Shown: positions 17,181-25,548, counted from the first letter of the stretch. The stretch is 64,000 nucleotides of DNA from CAVWNR01 sp963756525 (GCA_963756525.1 CAVWNR010000001.1:682001-746000), one strand, 5' to 3'. Numbers and translations are program-made. The notes: generated from the sequence alone by a model not told the origin.

Positions 17181-18019
17181 GCCGCCGGCAGACCATCGTC
17201 TCTTTCCACGCCCACCCCGACGACGAGGCGCTCTATACCGGCGCAACGCTCGCCCGGCTCGCCGCACAGGGCCACCGCGTGATCCTCGTCGTCGCCACGT
17301 CCGGAGGGGCCGGGCTCACGCGGTACGACCTCGCGGCCGACGCGCTGGCGGGCGAGCGCCGCGACGAGGTCGAGCGCAGCGGGGCGGCGCTCGGCTGCGC
17401 CCGCGTCGTGCATCTGGGCTACCCGGACTCCGGCTCGCGGGCCGACCAGCCCGCGCCCGCGGGAAGCTTCGCGGCCATCCCGGTCGAGCAGGCCGCGGTC
17501 CAGCTCGCCGCCGTTTTGACCGAAGAGCACGCGGACGTGCTCACCGTCTACGACGCCCGGGGCGGCTACGGCCACCGCGACCACGTGCGGGTACACGAAG
17601 TGGGACTGGCCGCCGCGCGCCTCGCGGGCACGCCGCGGGTGCTGCAGGCCACGATCGACCGCACCGCCATGGCCCGTGCGCTGCGCGTGCTCGGCTTGCT
17701 CCGCCTCGTCCCGGAGGGCACGGCGACTCAGCTGCAAAGCAGCTGGTACTCCGCCCGCGACGAGATCACCCACCGTGTCCCGGTCGGCGAGTTCGCGGCC
17801 GCGAAGCGAGCGGCGCTGGCCTGCCACCGCAGCCAGACCGAGGGCGGTCGGGGCCCGCGGACGGTAAGCCTGCTGCTGCGCCTGCCCCGCCCGTTGTTCC
17901 GGCTCGTCTGCGGCACCGAGTGGTTCGTCGAGACCGGCGCGGCCCCCCTCGCGCAGCCGCTGCGCGACCCGCTCGTCCCGGCGCCTCACGCCGCTGCCCC
18001 CGCGATGGTTGCCCGATGA
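17177..18019 (+). CDS. PIG-L/LmbE-family de-N-acetylase
   Basis: A 280-residue zinc hydrolase. Seen: the metal-binding signature HAHPDDEALYTGATLARL near the N-terminus and the second metal histidine in GYGHRDHVRVHEVG. Family members include MshB and mycothiol conjugate amidase in actinobacteria and PIG-L in eukaryotic GPI synthesis, all acting on N-acetylglucosaminyl compounds. The ATG overlaps the stop of the preceding glycosyltransferase, and its own stop overlaps the next ATG, so three genes are translationally coupled. The substrate is probably the product of that glycosyltransferase (inference). Confidence 0.92.
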   Translation: MSRRQTIVSFHAHPDDEALYTGATLARLAAQGHRVILVVATSGGAGLTRYDLAADALAGERRDEVERSGAALGCARVVHLGYPDSGSRADQPAPAGSFAAIPVEQAAVQLAAVLTEEHADVLTVYDARGGYGHRDHVRVHEVGLAAARLAGTPRVLQATIDRTAMARALRVLGLLRLVPEGTATQLQSSWYSARDEITHRVPVGEFAAAKRAALACHRSQTEGGRGPRTVSLLLRLPRPLFRLVCGTEWFVETGAAPLAQPLRDPLVPAPHAAAPAMVAR

Positions 18020-19089
18020 TCGGCGCGGTCCGGCTCCGAATGAGCCGCCGGCGCGCGCTGCAGGTCACGGCCTGCGCCGTGCTCACCGGCGGGGCAGCCG
18101 CGCTGGTGGCCACCGTGCCGCGGCTCACCGGCTCGACCTGGGCGGCCGTGCGCGGCCAGTTGGCCGGTATCGGCGCGGGCACGGCGTTCGCCCTCGCGGG
18201 ACTCTGGCTGGCCGGCCTGGTCGTCTACACCGTGGCGATGACCTCGAGCATGCCGGGCTTGTCGCACAAGCGGGCGCTCGCGCTGAACCTCGCCGGCAGC
18301 GGCGCGGCGAACCTGTTGCCGTTCGGCGGGGTGGTCGGCACCGGCGTCAACGTTGCGATGATCCGGTCCTGGCGGCTGTCGCTGCGCCACTTCGCCAGCT
18401 CCGCCGCCGTCCTCAACGTGGTGAACCTGGTCACCAAGCTGACCCTGCCCGTGATCGCCGGCATCGTCGTGAGCCGGCAGAAGGATGTCGCGCCGTGGCT
18501 CGGCCGGTCAGCATGGGCCGCTTCGGCCCTCGGCGTCGCCGTGGTCGCGGTCATGGTCTGGGCGCTGGTCTCACACGCGTGGGCCGCCCGCGTCGACGGA
18601 TTCGTCCGCCGGCTCTCCCGCGGCCGGATCACGGACGGCGGCCACGTGGCCGGCCTGCAGCGCCAGGTCCGCGACGTGTTCCGGCTGCGCTGGCGGGGTC
18701 TGACCACCGGAATGACCGGTTACGTCCTGCTGCAGTGGGCGATGTTCGCGCTGTGCCTGCACGCCGCCGGGGTCGGTGCCGGCGTCGGGGCGGTCTTCGC
18801 GGCCTTCGCCGTCGAGCGCGCGGTGACCCTCGCGGTCGTCACCCCGGCCGGCACCGGCATCGCCGAGGCAGCGAGCGCCGGGCTGCTCGTCGCGCTCGGC
18901 TTCAATCCGGCGGCCAGCGCGGCCGGCGTGCTGCTGTACCGGCTGTTCGTCTACCTCGCCGAGATCCCGGTGGGCGTCCTGGTGCTCGGCGCCTGGGCGT
19001 CGATCCGAGTGACGCGGCGCGGGCGGTCGGCGGTCAGCGCCAGCCCGACTGCGATCACGGCCAGCCCGCCCACCGCATCGAGCAGGTAG
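18016..19089 (+). CDS. Lysylphosphatidylglycerol synthase-TM/flippase-like (UPF0104) membrane protein
   Basis: A 357-residue integral membrane protein with about eight hydrophobic segments. Seen: the family-typical NLLPFGGVVGTGVNVAMIRS and, near the C-terminus, VVTPAGTGIAEAAS followed by LLYRLFVYLAEIPVG. The fold is that of the transmembrane part of MprF and AglD-like proteins, proposed to flip or handle lipid-linked substrates. It is coupled by an ATGA overlap to the PIG-L gene. The last 46 codons overlap the 3' end of the convergent PAP2 gene and encode a low-complexity Ser/Thr/Ala-rich tail. Confidence 0.85.
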   Translation: MIGAVRLRMSRRRALQVTACAVLTGGAAALVATVPRLTGSTWAAVRGQLAGIGAGTAFALAGLWLAGLVVYTVAMTSSMPGLSHKRALALNLAGSGAANLLPFGGVVGTGVNVAMIRSWRLSLRHFASSAAVLNVVNLVTKLTLPVIAGIVVSRQKDVAPWLGRSAWAASALGVAVVAVMVWALVSHAWAARVDGFVRRLSRGRITDGGHVAGLQRQVRDVFRLRWRGLTTGMTGYVLLQWAMFALCLHAAGVGAGVGAVFAAFAVERAVTLAVVTPAGTGIAEAASAGLLVALGFNPAASAAGVLLYRLFVYLAEIPVGVLVLGAWASIRVTRRGRSAVSASPTAITASPPTASSR

Positions 19090-19814
19090 TGGTTGCCGGT
19101 GCCCAGCACCACCAGGGTCGTGCATAGCGGGTAGAGCCAGGCCAGGTGGCGCCAGCGGGTCGCGGCTGTTCCGGCGACGGCCGCGGCGCACCACAGCGCC
19201 CATCCGACGTGCAGGCTGGGCATCGCCGCGAAGTCGTTGACCAGCGAGCTGGCGCTGTGCGTCTCGACCGAGCCGAGGATGTGGTGCACGGCAAGGGTGT
19301 CGGTGATACCCGGCAGCGCCAGCCGCGGCGGCGCGAGCGGCCACATCCAGAAGACGACCAGCGACCCCACGCTGGCGATGATCAGCCCCGACCGCCAGCG
19401 TCCATACCGGGACGGGTGGCACAGCCACAGCCACAGCAGCACGGCTGGCGTGAGGACGTAGTGCAGGCTGTCGTAGTAGTAGCCGGCGACGACCGCCAGC
19501 GTCGACCACGCGTTGACCGCGTGGTCGACGGAGAGTTCCGGGTTCAGATGCAGCCAGTGCTCCCACCGCATCAGCTCGCCGGCGTCGGCGAACGCGGTGC
19601 CCCGCCGCCACGGCGCGGCGCCCTGCACCAGCTCGTAGAGGAAGTAGCCGAAGCCGATGGTGAGGATCTCGACCCACCACGCCTGCCGCGCCCAGGCCAG
19701 GTTGGGCCGGCGCGCGGGTGGCGACGCTGGCGGCGCTGGCGGCGCGGTCCGGTCGTCGCCGTCGGAGTAGAAGCCGTCGACCACGACCGGCGGGGAAGAT
19801 ACGGCCTGGTGCAC
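18951..19814 (-). CDS. PAP2-superfamily membrane phosphatase (inositolphosphotransferase/AUR1-like)
   Basis: A 287-residue membrane protein with about six hydrophobic segments. The phosphatase motifs are recognisable: the PSLH core in FAAMPSLHVGWALW and the downstream HXXXD in GTGNHYLLDAVGG. In this superfamily these histidines and the aspartate hydrolyse or transfer a phosphate or phospho-alcohol of lipids on the outer face of the membrane. The arrangement with a large N-terminal region (DSLHYVLTPAVLLWLW) resembles AUR1-like inositolphosphotransferases; the reaction is not known here. The GTG start is at 19814. Its 3' 139 bases overlap the convergent flippase-like gene. Confidence 0.85.
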   Translation of the reverse strand: MHQAVSSPPVVVDGFYSDGDDRTAPPAPPASPPARRPNLAWARQAWWVEILTIGFGYFLYELVQGAAPWRRGTAFADAGELMRWEHWLHLNPELSVDHAVNAWSTLAVVAGYYYDSLHYVLTPAVLLWLWLCHPSRYGRWRSGLIIASVGSLVVFWMWPLAPPRLALPGITDTLAVHHILGSVETHSASSLVNDFAAMPSLHVGWALWCAAAVAGTAATRWRHLAWLYPLCTTLVVLGTGNHYLLDAVGGLAVIAVGLALTADRPRRVTRIDAQAPSTRTPTGISAR

Positions 19815-19926
19815 GCGCCCACGCTACTAAACGCGCGCCACCCGTTTGCCGCTTTTGACAGCGCGCGATCAGCATCCGCGCGGCGCACACCGGCGCACGG
19901 CTGCGCGCTCGGTAGCGTGGGCGCAC

Positions 19927-21012
19927 ATGAGCCCGCGGGAGCGCATCCGAGTGGCGGTCGTCTACGGCGGGCGCAGCAGCGAACACGGGATCTCGGTGGT
20001 GTCCGCCGGCAGCGTGCTCTCCGCGCTCGATCCGGACCGCTACGACGTCGTCCCCATCGGCATCACCCGGCGCGGCGGGTGGGTGCTGACCGAGGCCGAT
20101 CCCGAGAAGCTGCAGATCACCGGGCGCACGGTGCCCGAGGTGGAGACCGGAACGTCGGTGATGCTGCCGGGCGACCCGACCGCCGGCGAGCTGGTGGTCC
20201 TGGAACCGGGCGAGGGCGCGCGAATGCTCGGCACGGTGGACGTCGTCTTCCCGGTGCTGCACGGCGCGTTCGGCGAGGACGGCACGATCCAGGGCCTGCT
20301 CGAAATGGCCGGCGTGCCCTACGTCGGGGCGGGGGTGTTCGCCAGTGCCGCCGCGATGGACAAGGAGTTCGCCAAGAAGCTGCTGCGCGCCGAAGGCCTG
20401 CCCGTCGGGCCGTTCGTCGCGCTGCGCCGTGGCGCGCCCGTGCTTCGCGATGACGTCGAACACCTGGGGCTGCCGCTGTTCGTCAAGCCGGCGCGAGCCG
20501 GCTCCAGCGTCGGGATCAGCAAGGTGAAGCGGTGGGCGGACTACCCCGACGCGGTCGCCACGGCGTTCGAGCACGACACCAAGATCCTCGTCGAGGCAGC
20601 GGTCGCCGGGCGGGAGGTCGAGTGTGGCGTCCTCGAGGACGAGTCGGGTCGCCCGATCGCCAGCGTCCCGGCCGAGATCCGCCTCGTGCGCGGACACGAC
20701 TGGTACGACTTCGAGGCGAAGTACCTCGACGAGGCGTGCGAGTTCGACCTGCCGCCCGACCTTCCCGCCGCGACGATCGACGCAGTGCGAGACACCGCGT
20801 GCCGGGCGTTCACCGCGCTGGACTGTGCCGGCCTGGCCCGGGTGGACTTCTTCGTCAGCCGCGACGGCGGCCTGCTCGTCAACGAGCTCAACACCATGCC
20901 CGGCTTCACGCCGTCGTCGATGTTCCCGCGGATGTGGGCGGCCAGCGGCGTCGACTATTCCCAGCTGGTCGACCGGCTCATCGCGAGCGCGCTTCGCCGG
21001 GCCGGGCGCTGA
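19927..21012 (+). CDS. ddl: D-alanine--D-alanine ligase
   Basis: A 361-residue ATP-grasp enzyme that joins two D-alanines for peptidoglycan precursors. Seen: VVYGGRSSEHGISVVSAG at the start, the FPVLHGAFGEDGTIQGLLE loop, VKPARAGSSVGISKV, and the C-terminal magnesium site LLVNELNTMPGFTPSSMFP. The length is that of the mycobacterial Ddl subfamily. ATG at 19927 was chosen because RIRVAVVYGG begins just after it; the longer frame upstream is not conserved. The gene is followed by a strong AT-rich inverted repeat. Confidence 0.97.
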   Translation: MSPRERIRVAVVYGGRSSEHGISVVSAGSVLSALDPDRYDVVPIGITRRGGWVLTEADPEKLQITGRTVPEVETGTSVMLPGDPTAGELVVLEPGEGARMLGTVDVVFPVLHGAFGEDGTIQGLLEMAGVPYVGAGVFASAAAMDKEFAKKLLRAEGLPVGPFVALRRGAPVLRDDVEHLGLPLFVKPARAGSSVGISKVKRWADYPDAVATAFEHDTKILVEAAVAGREVECGVLEDESGRPIASVPAEIRLVRGHDWYDFEAKYLDEACEFDLPPDLPAATIDAVRDTACRAFTALDCAGLARVDFFVSRDGGLLVNELNTMPGFTPSSMFPRMWAASGVDYSQLVDRLIASALRRAGR

Positions 21013-21038
21013 CGCTGCGCTACGGCGGCTCCCTCCTT

Positions 21039-21091
21039 TTGTTGATGTTGGACTAATGGTCGAATATCAGCCACGAGTCCAACATCAACAA
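21039..21091. terminator. AT-rich perfect inverted repeat between ddl and DUF3515 gene
   Basis: TTGTTGATGTTGGACT (21039-21054) pairs perfectly over 16 bases with its complement at 21076-21091, around a 21-base loop. It lies between the ends of two convergent genes, so a bidirectional terminator is likely. The stem is markedly AT-richer than the surrounding DNA and the left arm is preceded by CCTCCTTT. Confidence 0.7.
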
Positions 21092-21095
21092 CAGG

Positions 21096-21641
21096 TCAGG
21101 GGCGGCGGGTGCAGAGCTCGTGCGCGGGTGGCGCGGGCTGGCCCTGTTGCGGCACCGCGCACACCGCGGGCAGCTTGGCCGCGATGGCCCCGCCGAGGAT
21201 CGGCAGCGGCTGGTAGTCCTGACTCTTCGGCACGCTGACCTCCACGTATACCGCCCGATCGATCGTGGTGAACACCGTCGCGTCCTTCTGCTGTTCGGGC
21301 AGCCAGTACACGCCCCCGACGAGGATCACCAGGTCGCCGCTGTCCGGGACCAGGCGCGCCGGGCGTGCGACGCCGCAGCGCAGCACCACTGCTGGATCGC
21401 CCCAGGCGACGACGAACGGCGAGTCCGGCTGGGGATGGACGGCGCGTGGCGCGAGCGGGCCGAGCTGCACCGGCAGCGCAGAGATCACCTGGGCGCACGG
21501 CGCCTCGGCCGCCGGGCTGGCCGGGGGAGCGGGCACGGTGATGGCAGGCAGCACGGACGGTCCGCTCTTCGACGGGGACGTCCCGGGCGCGAACACGTAC
21601 CCGAGGACCAACGCCAGCAGGACGGTCAGCGGGATGGCCAC
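21096..21641 (-). CDS. DUF3515 family membrane-anchored protein
   Basis: A 181-residue protein with an N-terminal hydrophobic segment (IPLTVLLALVLGYVF) followed by a Pro/Ser-rich linker and an exported domain with the paired motif WGDPAVVLRCGV. DUF3515 proteins are conserved in actinobacteria beside ddl and thiL; the function is unknown. The only usable start is the GTG at 21641. The frame upstream (reading RRRNALIASA) resembles the normal N-terminus of the family, but it contains no ATG, GTG, TTG or CTG. No ribosome binding site is visible before the GTG. Confidence 0.8.
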   Translation of the reverse strand: MAIPLTVLLALVLGYVFAPGTSPSKSGPSVLPAITVPAPPASPAAEAPCAQVISALPVQLGPLAPRAVHPQPDSPFVVAWGDPAVVLRCGVARPARLVPDSGDLVILVGGVYWLPEQQKDATVFTTIDRAVYVEVSVPKSQDYQPLPILGGAIAAKLPAVCAVPQQGQPAPPAHELCTRRP

Positions 21642-21720
21642 GGCGCTCGCGATGAGCGCGTTGCGGCGTCGGGCCCGGTCGATGGTGCGCGTCCTAGAAG
21701 GCGATCTGCTCGCGTCGACG

Positions 21721-21969
21721 CTACAGGTGCACGACCGGGCAGGTCAGCGTTCGAGTGATCCCGTCGACCATCTGCACCCGCGCGACGACCAGCTTGCCCA
21801 GCTCGTCAACCGTGTTCGCCTCCGCGCGGACGATCACGTCATACGGCCCGGTGACGTCCTCGGCCGTCGTGACGCCCGGGATCGAGGCGATCTCAGCAGC
21901 GACCGCGGCGGCCTTGCCGACCTCGGTCTGGATCAGGATGTAGGCGTTGACCGCCTGCCCGTCAGCCAT
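21721..21969 (-). CDS. Lrp/AsnC ligand-binding (RAM) domain protein
   Basis: An 82-residue stand-alone RAM domain: VNAYILIQTEVGKAAAVA, then IPGVTTAEDVTGPYDVIV. It lacks the helix-turn-helix of full Lrp/AsnC regulators. Such one-domain proteins form oligomers that bind amino acids and may modulate other regulators; the role here is unknown. ATG at 21969 was chosen as the domain start, with GGAAGGA about ten bases upstream. The long open frame further upstream is not conserved. It is divergent from thiL. Confidence 0.88.
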   Translation of the reverse strand: MADGQAVNAYILIQTEVGKAAAVAAEIASIPGVTTAEDVTGPYDVIVRAEANTVDELGKLVVARVQMVDGITRTLTCPVVHL

Positions 21970-22105
21970 CTGCACCGTGTCCTTCCGTCGTCCGGTTGGC
22001 CCGACCGGGTAGAACCCGGGTAGAACGTAGCGCAGGACGCCGCCCGGGCAACGCGGCGAGAGGCAGCAGCGCAGAGCGGAGGATGCCGCCATCACCGTTT
22101 CCGAC

Positions 22106-23026
22106 GTGGGGGAGTTCGGGCTGATCGCGCGGGTCACCGCGGGACTCGCCGAGGTCGACAGCACGCTACTGGGTCCCGGGGACGATGCCGCCGTCGTGCG
22201 GGCGGCGGACGGGCGCGTCGTCGCCTGCACCGACCTGCTGGTCGAGAACCGGCACTTCCGCCGTGACTGGTCGACAGCCAACGACGTCGGGCACAAGGCC
22301 GCGGCGCGTAACTTCGCCGACATCGTGGCCATGGGCGCCGTGCCGACCGCCCTGCTGGTCGGCTTCGCCGCGCCGCCGGAGCTCGACCTGGCATGGGTCG
22401 ACGGACTGATCGCCGGGATGCGCGAGGAGTGCGGCGAGGTCGGGGCCGGGATCGTCGGCGGGGACGTGGTGGCGGCCGACGTCGTCACCCTCGCCGTCAC
22501 CGCCCTCGGCGACCTGGAGGGGCGCGCACCCGTGACGCTGGCCGGCGCCCGACCCGGCGACATCGTGGCGGTGAGCGGCCGGCTTGGCTGGGCCGCCGCC
22601 GGCTTCGCGGTGCTCAGCCGCGGCTTCCGCTCCCCGGTGCAGGTGGTCAATGCACACCGGCGCCCCATGCCGCCCTACGCCGACGGGCCCGCGGCCGCCG
22701 AGCTCGGCGCGACCGCGCTGACCGACGTCAGCGACGGGCTGCTGGCCGATCTCGGCCATATCGCCGACGCGAGCGGGGTGCGGATCGAGCTGCGCGGTGA
22801 TGCGCTGCCGGTGCCGGCGAAGCTCAAGGAGGTCGGAGCGGCGCTCAGCACCGACCCGATGACGTGGGTGCTCACCGGCGGCGACGACTACGCGCTGGCC
22901 GCGACCTTCCCGCGCGGCACCGAGCTTGCGCAGCACTGGGCGGTGATCGGCGCCGTTGCCGAGGGCGATGACGTGCGGGTCGACGGGCGCCGGTGGTCCA
23001 CCGCCGGTCACGAGCACTTCCGCTGA
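22106..23026 (+). CDS. thiL: Thiamine-monophosphate kinase
   Basis: A 306-residue (from GTG) kinase that phosphorylates thiamine phosphate to thiamine diphosphate. Seen: GEFGLIARVTAGL at the N-terminus, GPGDDAAVV, the metal-binding VACTDLLVENRHF, KAAARNFADIVAMGA and TALTDVSDGLLADLGH. The first six or so residues of the usual family N-terminus (reading ITVSDV) are encoded upstream of the GTG. An ATC codon at 22091 lies eight bases after GGAGG, so initiation could be there with a rare start codon. The GTG has no good ribosome binding site. A GNAT gene follows seven bases downstream. Confidence 0.95.
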   Translation: MGEFGLIARVTAGLAEVDSTLLGPGDDAAVVRAADGRVVACTDLLVENRHFRRDWSTANDVGHKAAARNFADIVAMGAVPTALLVGFAAPPELDLAWVDGLIAGMREECGEVGAGIVGGDVVAADVVTLAVTALGDLEGRAPVTLAGARPGDIVAVSGRLGWAAAGFAVLSRGFRSPVQVVNAHRRPMPPYADGPAAAELGATALTDVSDGLLADLGHIADASGVRIELRGDALPVPAKLKEVGAALSTDPMTWVLTGGDDYALAATFPRGTELAQHWAVIGAVAEGDDVRVDGRRWSTAGHEHFR

Positions 23027-23033
23027 ACGCACC

Positions 23034-23555
23034 GTGTTCCTGATCGAAGCACGGCCCTACGACGACCCGGACGTGGGGCGCCTGGTGGCGCAGGTGCAGG
23101 CCGAGTACGTCGTCCGCTACGGCGGCCCGGACCGCGCCGCCGTCGAACCCGGCGAGTTCACGCCGCCGAACGGGGCCTTCCTCGTCGGGCTGCTCGACGG
23201 CGACCCGGTCGCCACCGGCGCCTGGCGGCACATCGACGACGCGACCGCCGAGATTAAACGGATGTACGTCGCGCCGCGGGCCCGTGGGCGCGGCCTGGCC
23301 CGGGCGATCCTCGCCGAACTGGAGTCACGCGCCGCCGCGGCCGGGCACGCCCGGATGGTGCTCAATACCGGCCGCGCGCAGCCGGAGGCGATCGCCCTCT
23401 ACGAGTCGAGCGGCTACCTGCCGGTGCCCGGCTTCGGGCATTACGCGTGCACGCCGGGGGCGCTGTTCTACGGCAAGGCGCTGGACGCGGGAAACGGCCC
23501 GGCCGGCGAGCCGGGACGGGCCGTTGCAGAGCGGCACGAGATCAGCCGCGGGTGA
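23034..23555 (+). CDS. GNAT-family N-acetyltransferase
   Basis: A 173-residue acetyltransferase. The acetyl-CoA site is RMYVAPRARGRGLARAI (motif A, R/QxxGxG/A), with the downstream IALYESSGY that closes the fold. The substrate is unknown. It begins seven bases after thiL and is probably in that operon. GTG at 23034 was preferred to the longer frame that overlaps thiL. Its last 14 bases overlap the stop end of rpmB on the other strand. Confidence 0.88.
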   Translation: MFLIEARPYDDPDVGRLVAQVQAEYVVRYGGPDRAAVEPGEFTPPNGAFLVGLLDGDPVATGAWRHIDDATAEIKRMYVAPRARGRGLARAILAELESRAAAAGHARMVLNTGRAQPEAIALYESSGYLPVPGFGHYACTPGALFYGKALDAGNGPAGEPGRAVAERHEISRG

Positions 23556-23733
23556 CCTTGCCCGCCTTCAGGCACGACGTGCAGACGGTCAGCCGCTTGC
23601 GTGTGCCCGGCGCGACCAGCGCCCGCACGGTCTGCACGTTCGGGTTCCACCGGCGGTGAGTACGGCGGTGGGAGTGCGAGACGGACATGCCGAAGCCGGG
23701 GCCCTTGCCGCAGACATCGCAGACGCTGGCCAC
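23542..23733 (-). CDS. rpmB: Large ribosomal subunit protein bL28
   Basis: A 63-residue ribosomal protein. Seen: VCDVCGKGPGFGMSVSHSHR, WNPNVQTVRALV and a C-terminal CTSCLKAGKV. The two CxxC pairs make this the zinc-binding (C+) form. The GTG start at 23733 follows AGGAGG by six bases; the longer upstream frame is not used. The gene is alone on the minus strand between thiL/GNAT and the DhaL-domain gene. Confidence 0.96.
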   Translation of the reverse strand: MASVCDVCGKGPGFGMSVSHSHRRTHRRWNPNVQTVRALVAPGTRKRLTVCTSCLKAGKVTRG

Positions 23734-23946
23734 CGTGGCCTCCTCATGAGCTGGACGAGACGCAACACACGCGCGACATGTGATCGCCCGGCCACCGAGC
23801 CGGGCAACGCCTAGTTTAGCTGAGCTAGACGGCGGCGGCCAACCGGCCGTGTCGACCTCGGTGCGCTGGCCGCGTCGGTGCGGGCCAGTAACGTAACGCG
23901 CGCCGGGTGAGCGTGCCGGCGGGGCCGTGGAGCAGGGCGGTGGGAC

Positions 23947-25545
23947 GTGCTGAGGACGCTGGACGCGCCGGCGGTGCGCCGGTGGAGCGTCGCGGCCGCC
24001 GATGCCCTCGCCGCGCACCGCGCCGAGCTCGATGACATCAACGTCTACCCGGTCGCCGACCGCGATACCGGCACCAACCTGGCGCTGACCCTGCGCGCGG
24101 CTGCCGACGCGCTCGCCGCCGACCCGGCGGCCACGGCGGCCGCGGCGCTGGACGCGCTGGCGCGCGGGGCGGTGCTCGGCGCGCGGGGCAACTCAGGGGT
24201 GATCATGTCGCAGCTTCTGCACGGGCTCGCCGGTGCGCTCGACGGCGAACGGTGCGACGCGTCCACCCTGGCGCACGCGTTGCGGCGCGCCGCCGACGAG
24301 GCCCGGGCCTGCGTCGCCGAGCCGGTCGAGGGGACGATCCTGTCGGTGGCCGACGCGGCCGCCGACAGCGCGGCGGCGGCCGACGGCGCCGACCTTGCCG
24401 CGGTGCTGACCGCCACCGTCGCGGGCGCGGACTCGGCGGTCCGCCGGACCGCCGAGCAGCTGCCGGCGCTCACCCGCGCCGGGGTGGTCGACGCTGGCGG
24501 GCGCGGCCTGCTGCTGCTGCTCGACGCCCTGGCGCGCGTCGTCACCGGGGCGCCCAATGCGCTCACCGCCCCGCGTTGCGCGCCCCGGCCGGCCACGCTG
24601 CTCGAGACCGCCCGGGAGTCGGGCAGCGACGCGTTCGGCTACGAGGTGCAGTACCTGCTGCATGCCGGCGAGGACGCGGCCGCCGCGCTGCGCAGCCAGC
24701 TCACCGGGTTGGGGGACTCGCTCGTGGTGGCCGGCGCCGGGGACGGGCTGTGGAACGTGCACGTCCACGTCAACGACGTCGGGGCGGCGATCGAGGCGGG
24801 GATCGCCGCCGGCCGACCGCACCGGATCAGCGTGGTCCGCTTCGCCGACCAGGCGCGGGTAGCGGCCGCGGCATCCACCGGGCGCGGCGGGGTGGCCGTG
24901 GTCGCCGTCGCGCCCGGCGAGGGGCTCGCCCATCTCTTCGGCGGCGAGGGGGTGCACGTCGTCGACGGCGGCGCCGGCAGCCCGTCCAGTGCCGACGTGC
25001 TCGCCGCCGTCCGGGCCACCGGGGCCGGGCGCGTGGTCTTGCTGCCCAACGCCTCCCAGGTCGCGGGCGTGGCCGAGGCGGCGGCCGAGCAGGCCCGGGC
25101 CGAGGGCGTCGGGGTGAGCGTGGTGCCCACCCGCTCGCCGGTGCAGGGCCTGGCCGCGGTCGCGGTCCACGACCCGGCGCGGCGCTTCGACGACGACGTG
25201 GTGGCGATGGCCGAGGCCGCCGCGGCGACCCGCTTCGCCGAGCTCACCGTCGCCGAGACCGAGGCGCTCACCGCCGTCGGGCGCTGCCAGCCCGGCGACG
25301 TCCTGGGCCTGATCGACGGCGAGGTGGTCGAGATCGGCGCGTCGGTGCGGGCGGTCGCTCTCGCCGTCGTCGACCGGCTGCTCGGCGTGGGCGGCGAGCT
25401 GATCACCATCCTGGTCGGTCTGGACGCCGACCCGTCCGACGTCGAGGCGGTCGGGGCCCGCATCGCCGAGACCGCGCCGCTGGTCGAGGTGGCGGTGTTC
25501 GACGGCGGCCAGCCGCGCTACCCGCTGCTGATCGGAGTGGAGTAG
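23947..25545 (+). CDS. DhaL (DAK phosphatase) domain protein, FakA/YloV-like
   Basis: A 532-residue protein with an N-terminal DhaL kinase domain (ADALAAHRAELDDINVYPV then DRDTGTNLALTL, and GARGNSGVIMSQLL), a middle domain and a C-terminal DegV-like part. In firmicutes the homologue FakA is the kinase subunit for fatty-acid incorporation with FakB. In actinobacteria its role is not settled. It sits just before recG with three intervening bases, a strongly conserved pairing. The GTG at 23947 leads directly into the conserved start. Very Ala-rich composition is normal here. Confidence 0.9.
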   Translation: MLRTLDAPAVRRWSVAAADALAAHRAELDDINVYPVADRDTGTNLALTLRAAADALAADPAATAAAALDALARGAVLGARGNSGVIMSQLLHGLAGALDGERCDASTLAHALRRAADEARACVAEPVEGTILSVADAAADSAAAADGADLAAVLTATVAGADSAVRRTAEQLPALTRAGVVDAGGRGLLLLLDALARVVTGAPNALTAPRCAPRPATLLETARESGSDAFGYEVQYLLHAGEDAAAALRSQLTGLGDSLVVAGAGDGLWNVHVHVNDVGAAIEAGIAAGRPHRISVVRFADQARVAAAASTGRGGVAVVAVAPGEGLAHLFGGEGVHVVDGGAGSPSSADVLAAVRATGAGRVVLLPNASQVAGVAEAAAEQARAEGVGVSVVPTRSPVQGLAAVAVHDPARRFDDDVVAMAEAAAATRFAELTVAETEALTAVGRCQPGDVLGLIDGEVVEIGASVRAVALAVVDRLLGVGGELITILVGLDADPSDVEAVGARIAETAPLVEVAVFDGGQPRYPLLIGVE

Positions 25546-25548
25546 GCG

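Noticed and set aside
16005..18019. mshA-mshB mycothiol pair
   Set aside because: GT4 plus PIG-L fits superficially, but the coupled membrane flippase-like gene and the different neighbourhood favour a lipid-linked substrate; full alignment to MshA/MshB would decide.
22024..22090. TPP riboswitch before thiL
   Set aside because: No thi-box-like core was seen in the short, GC-rich leader between the Lrp-domain gene and thiL.
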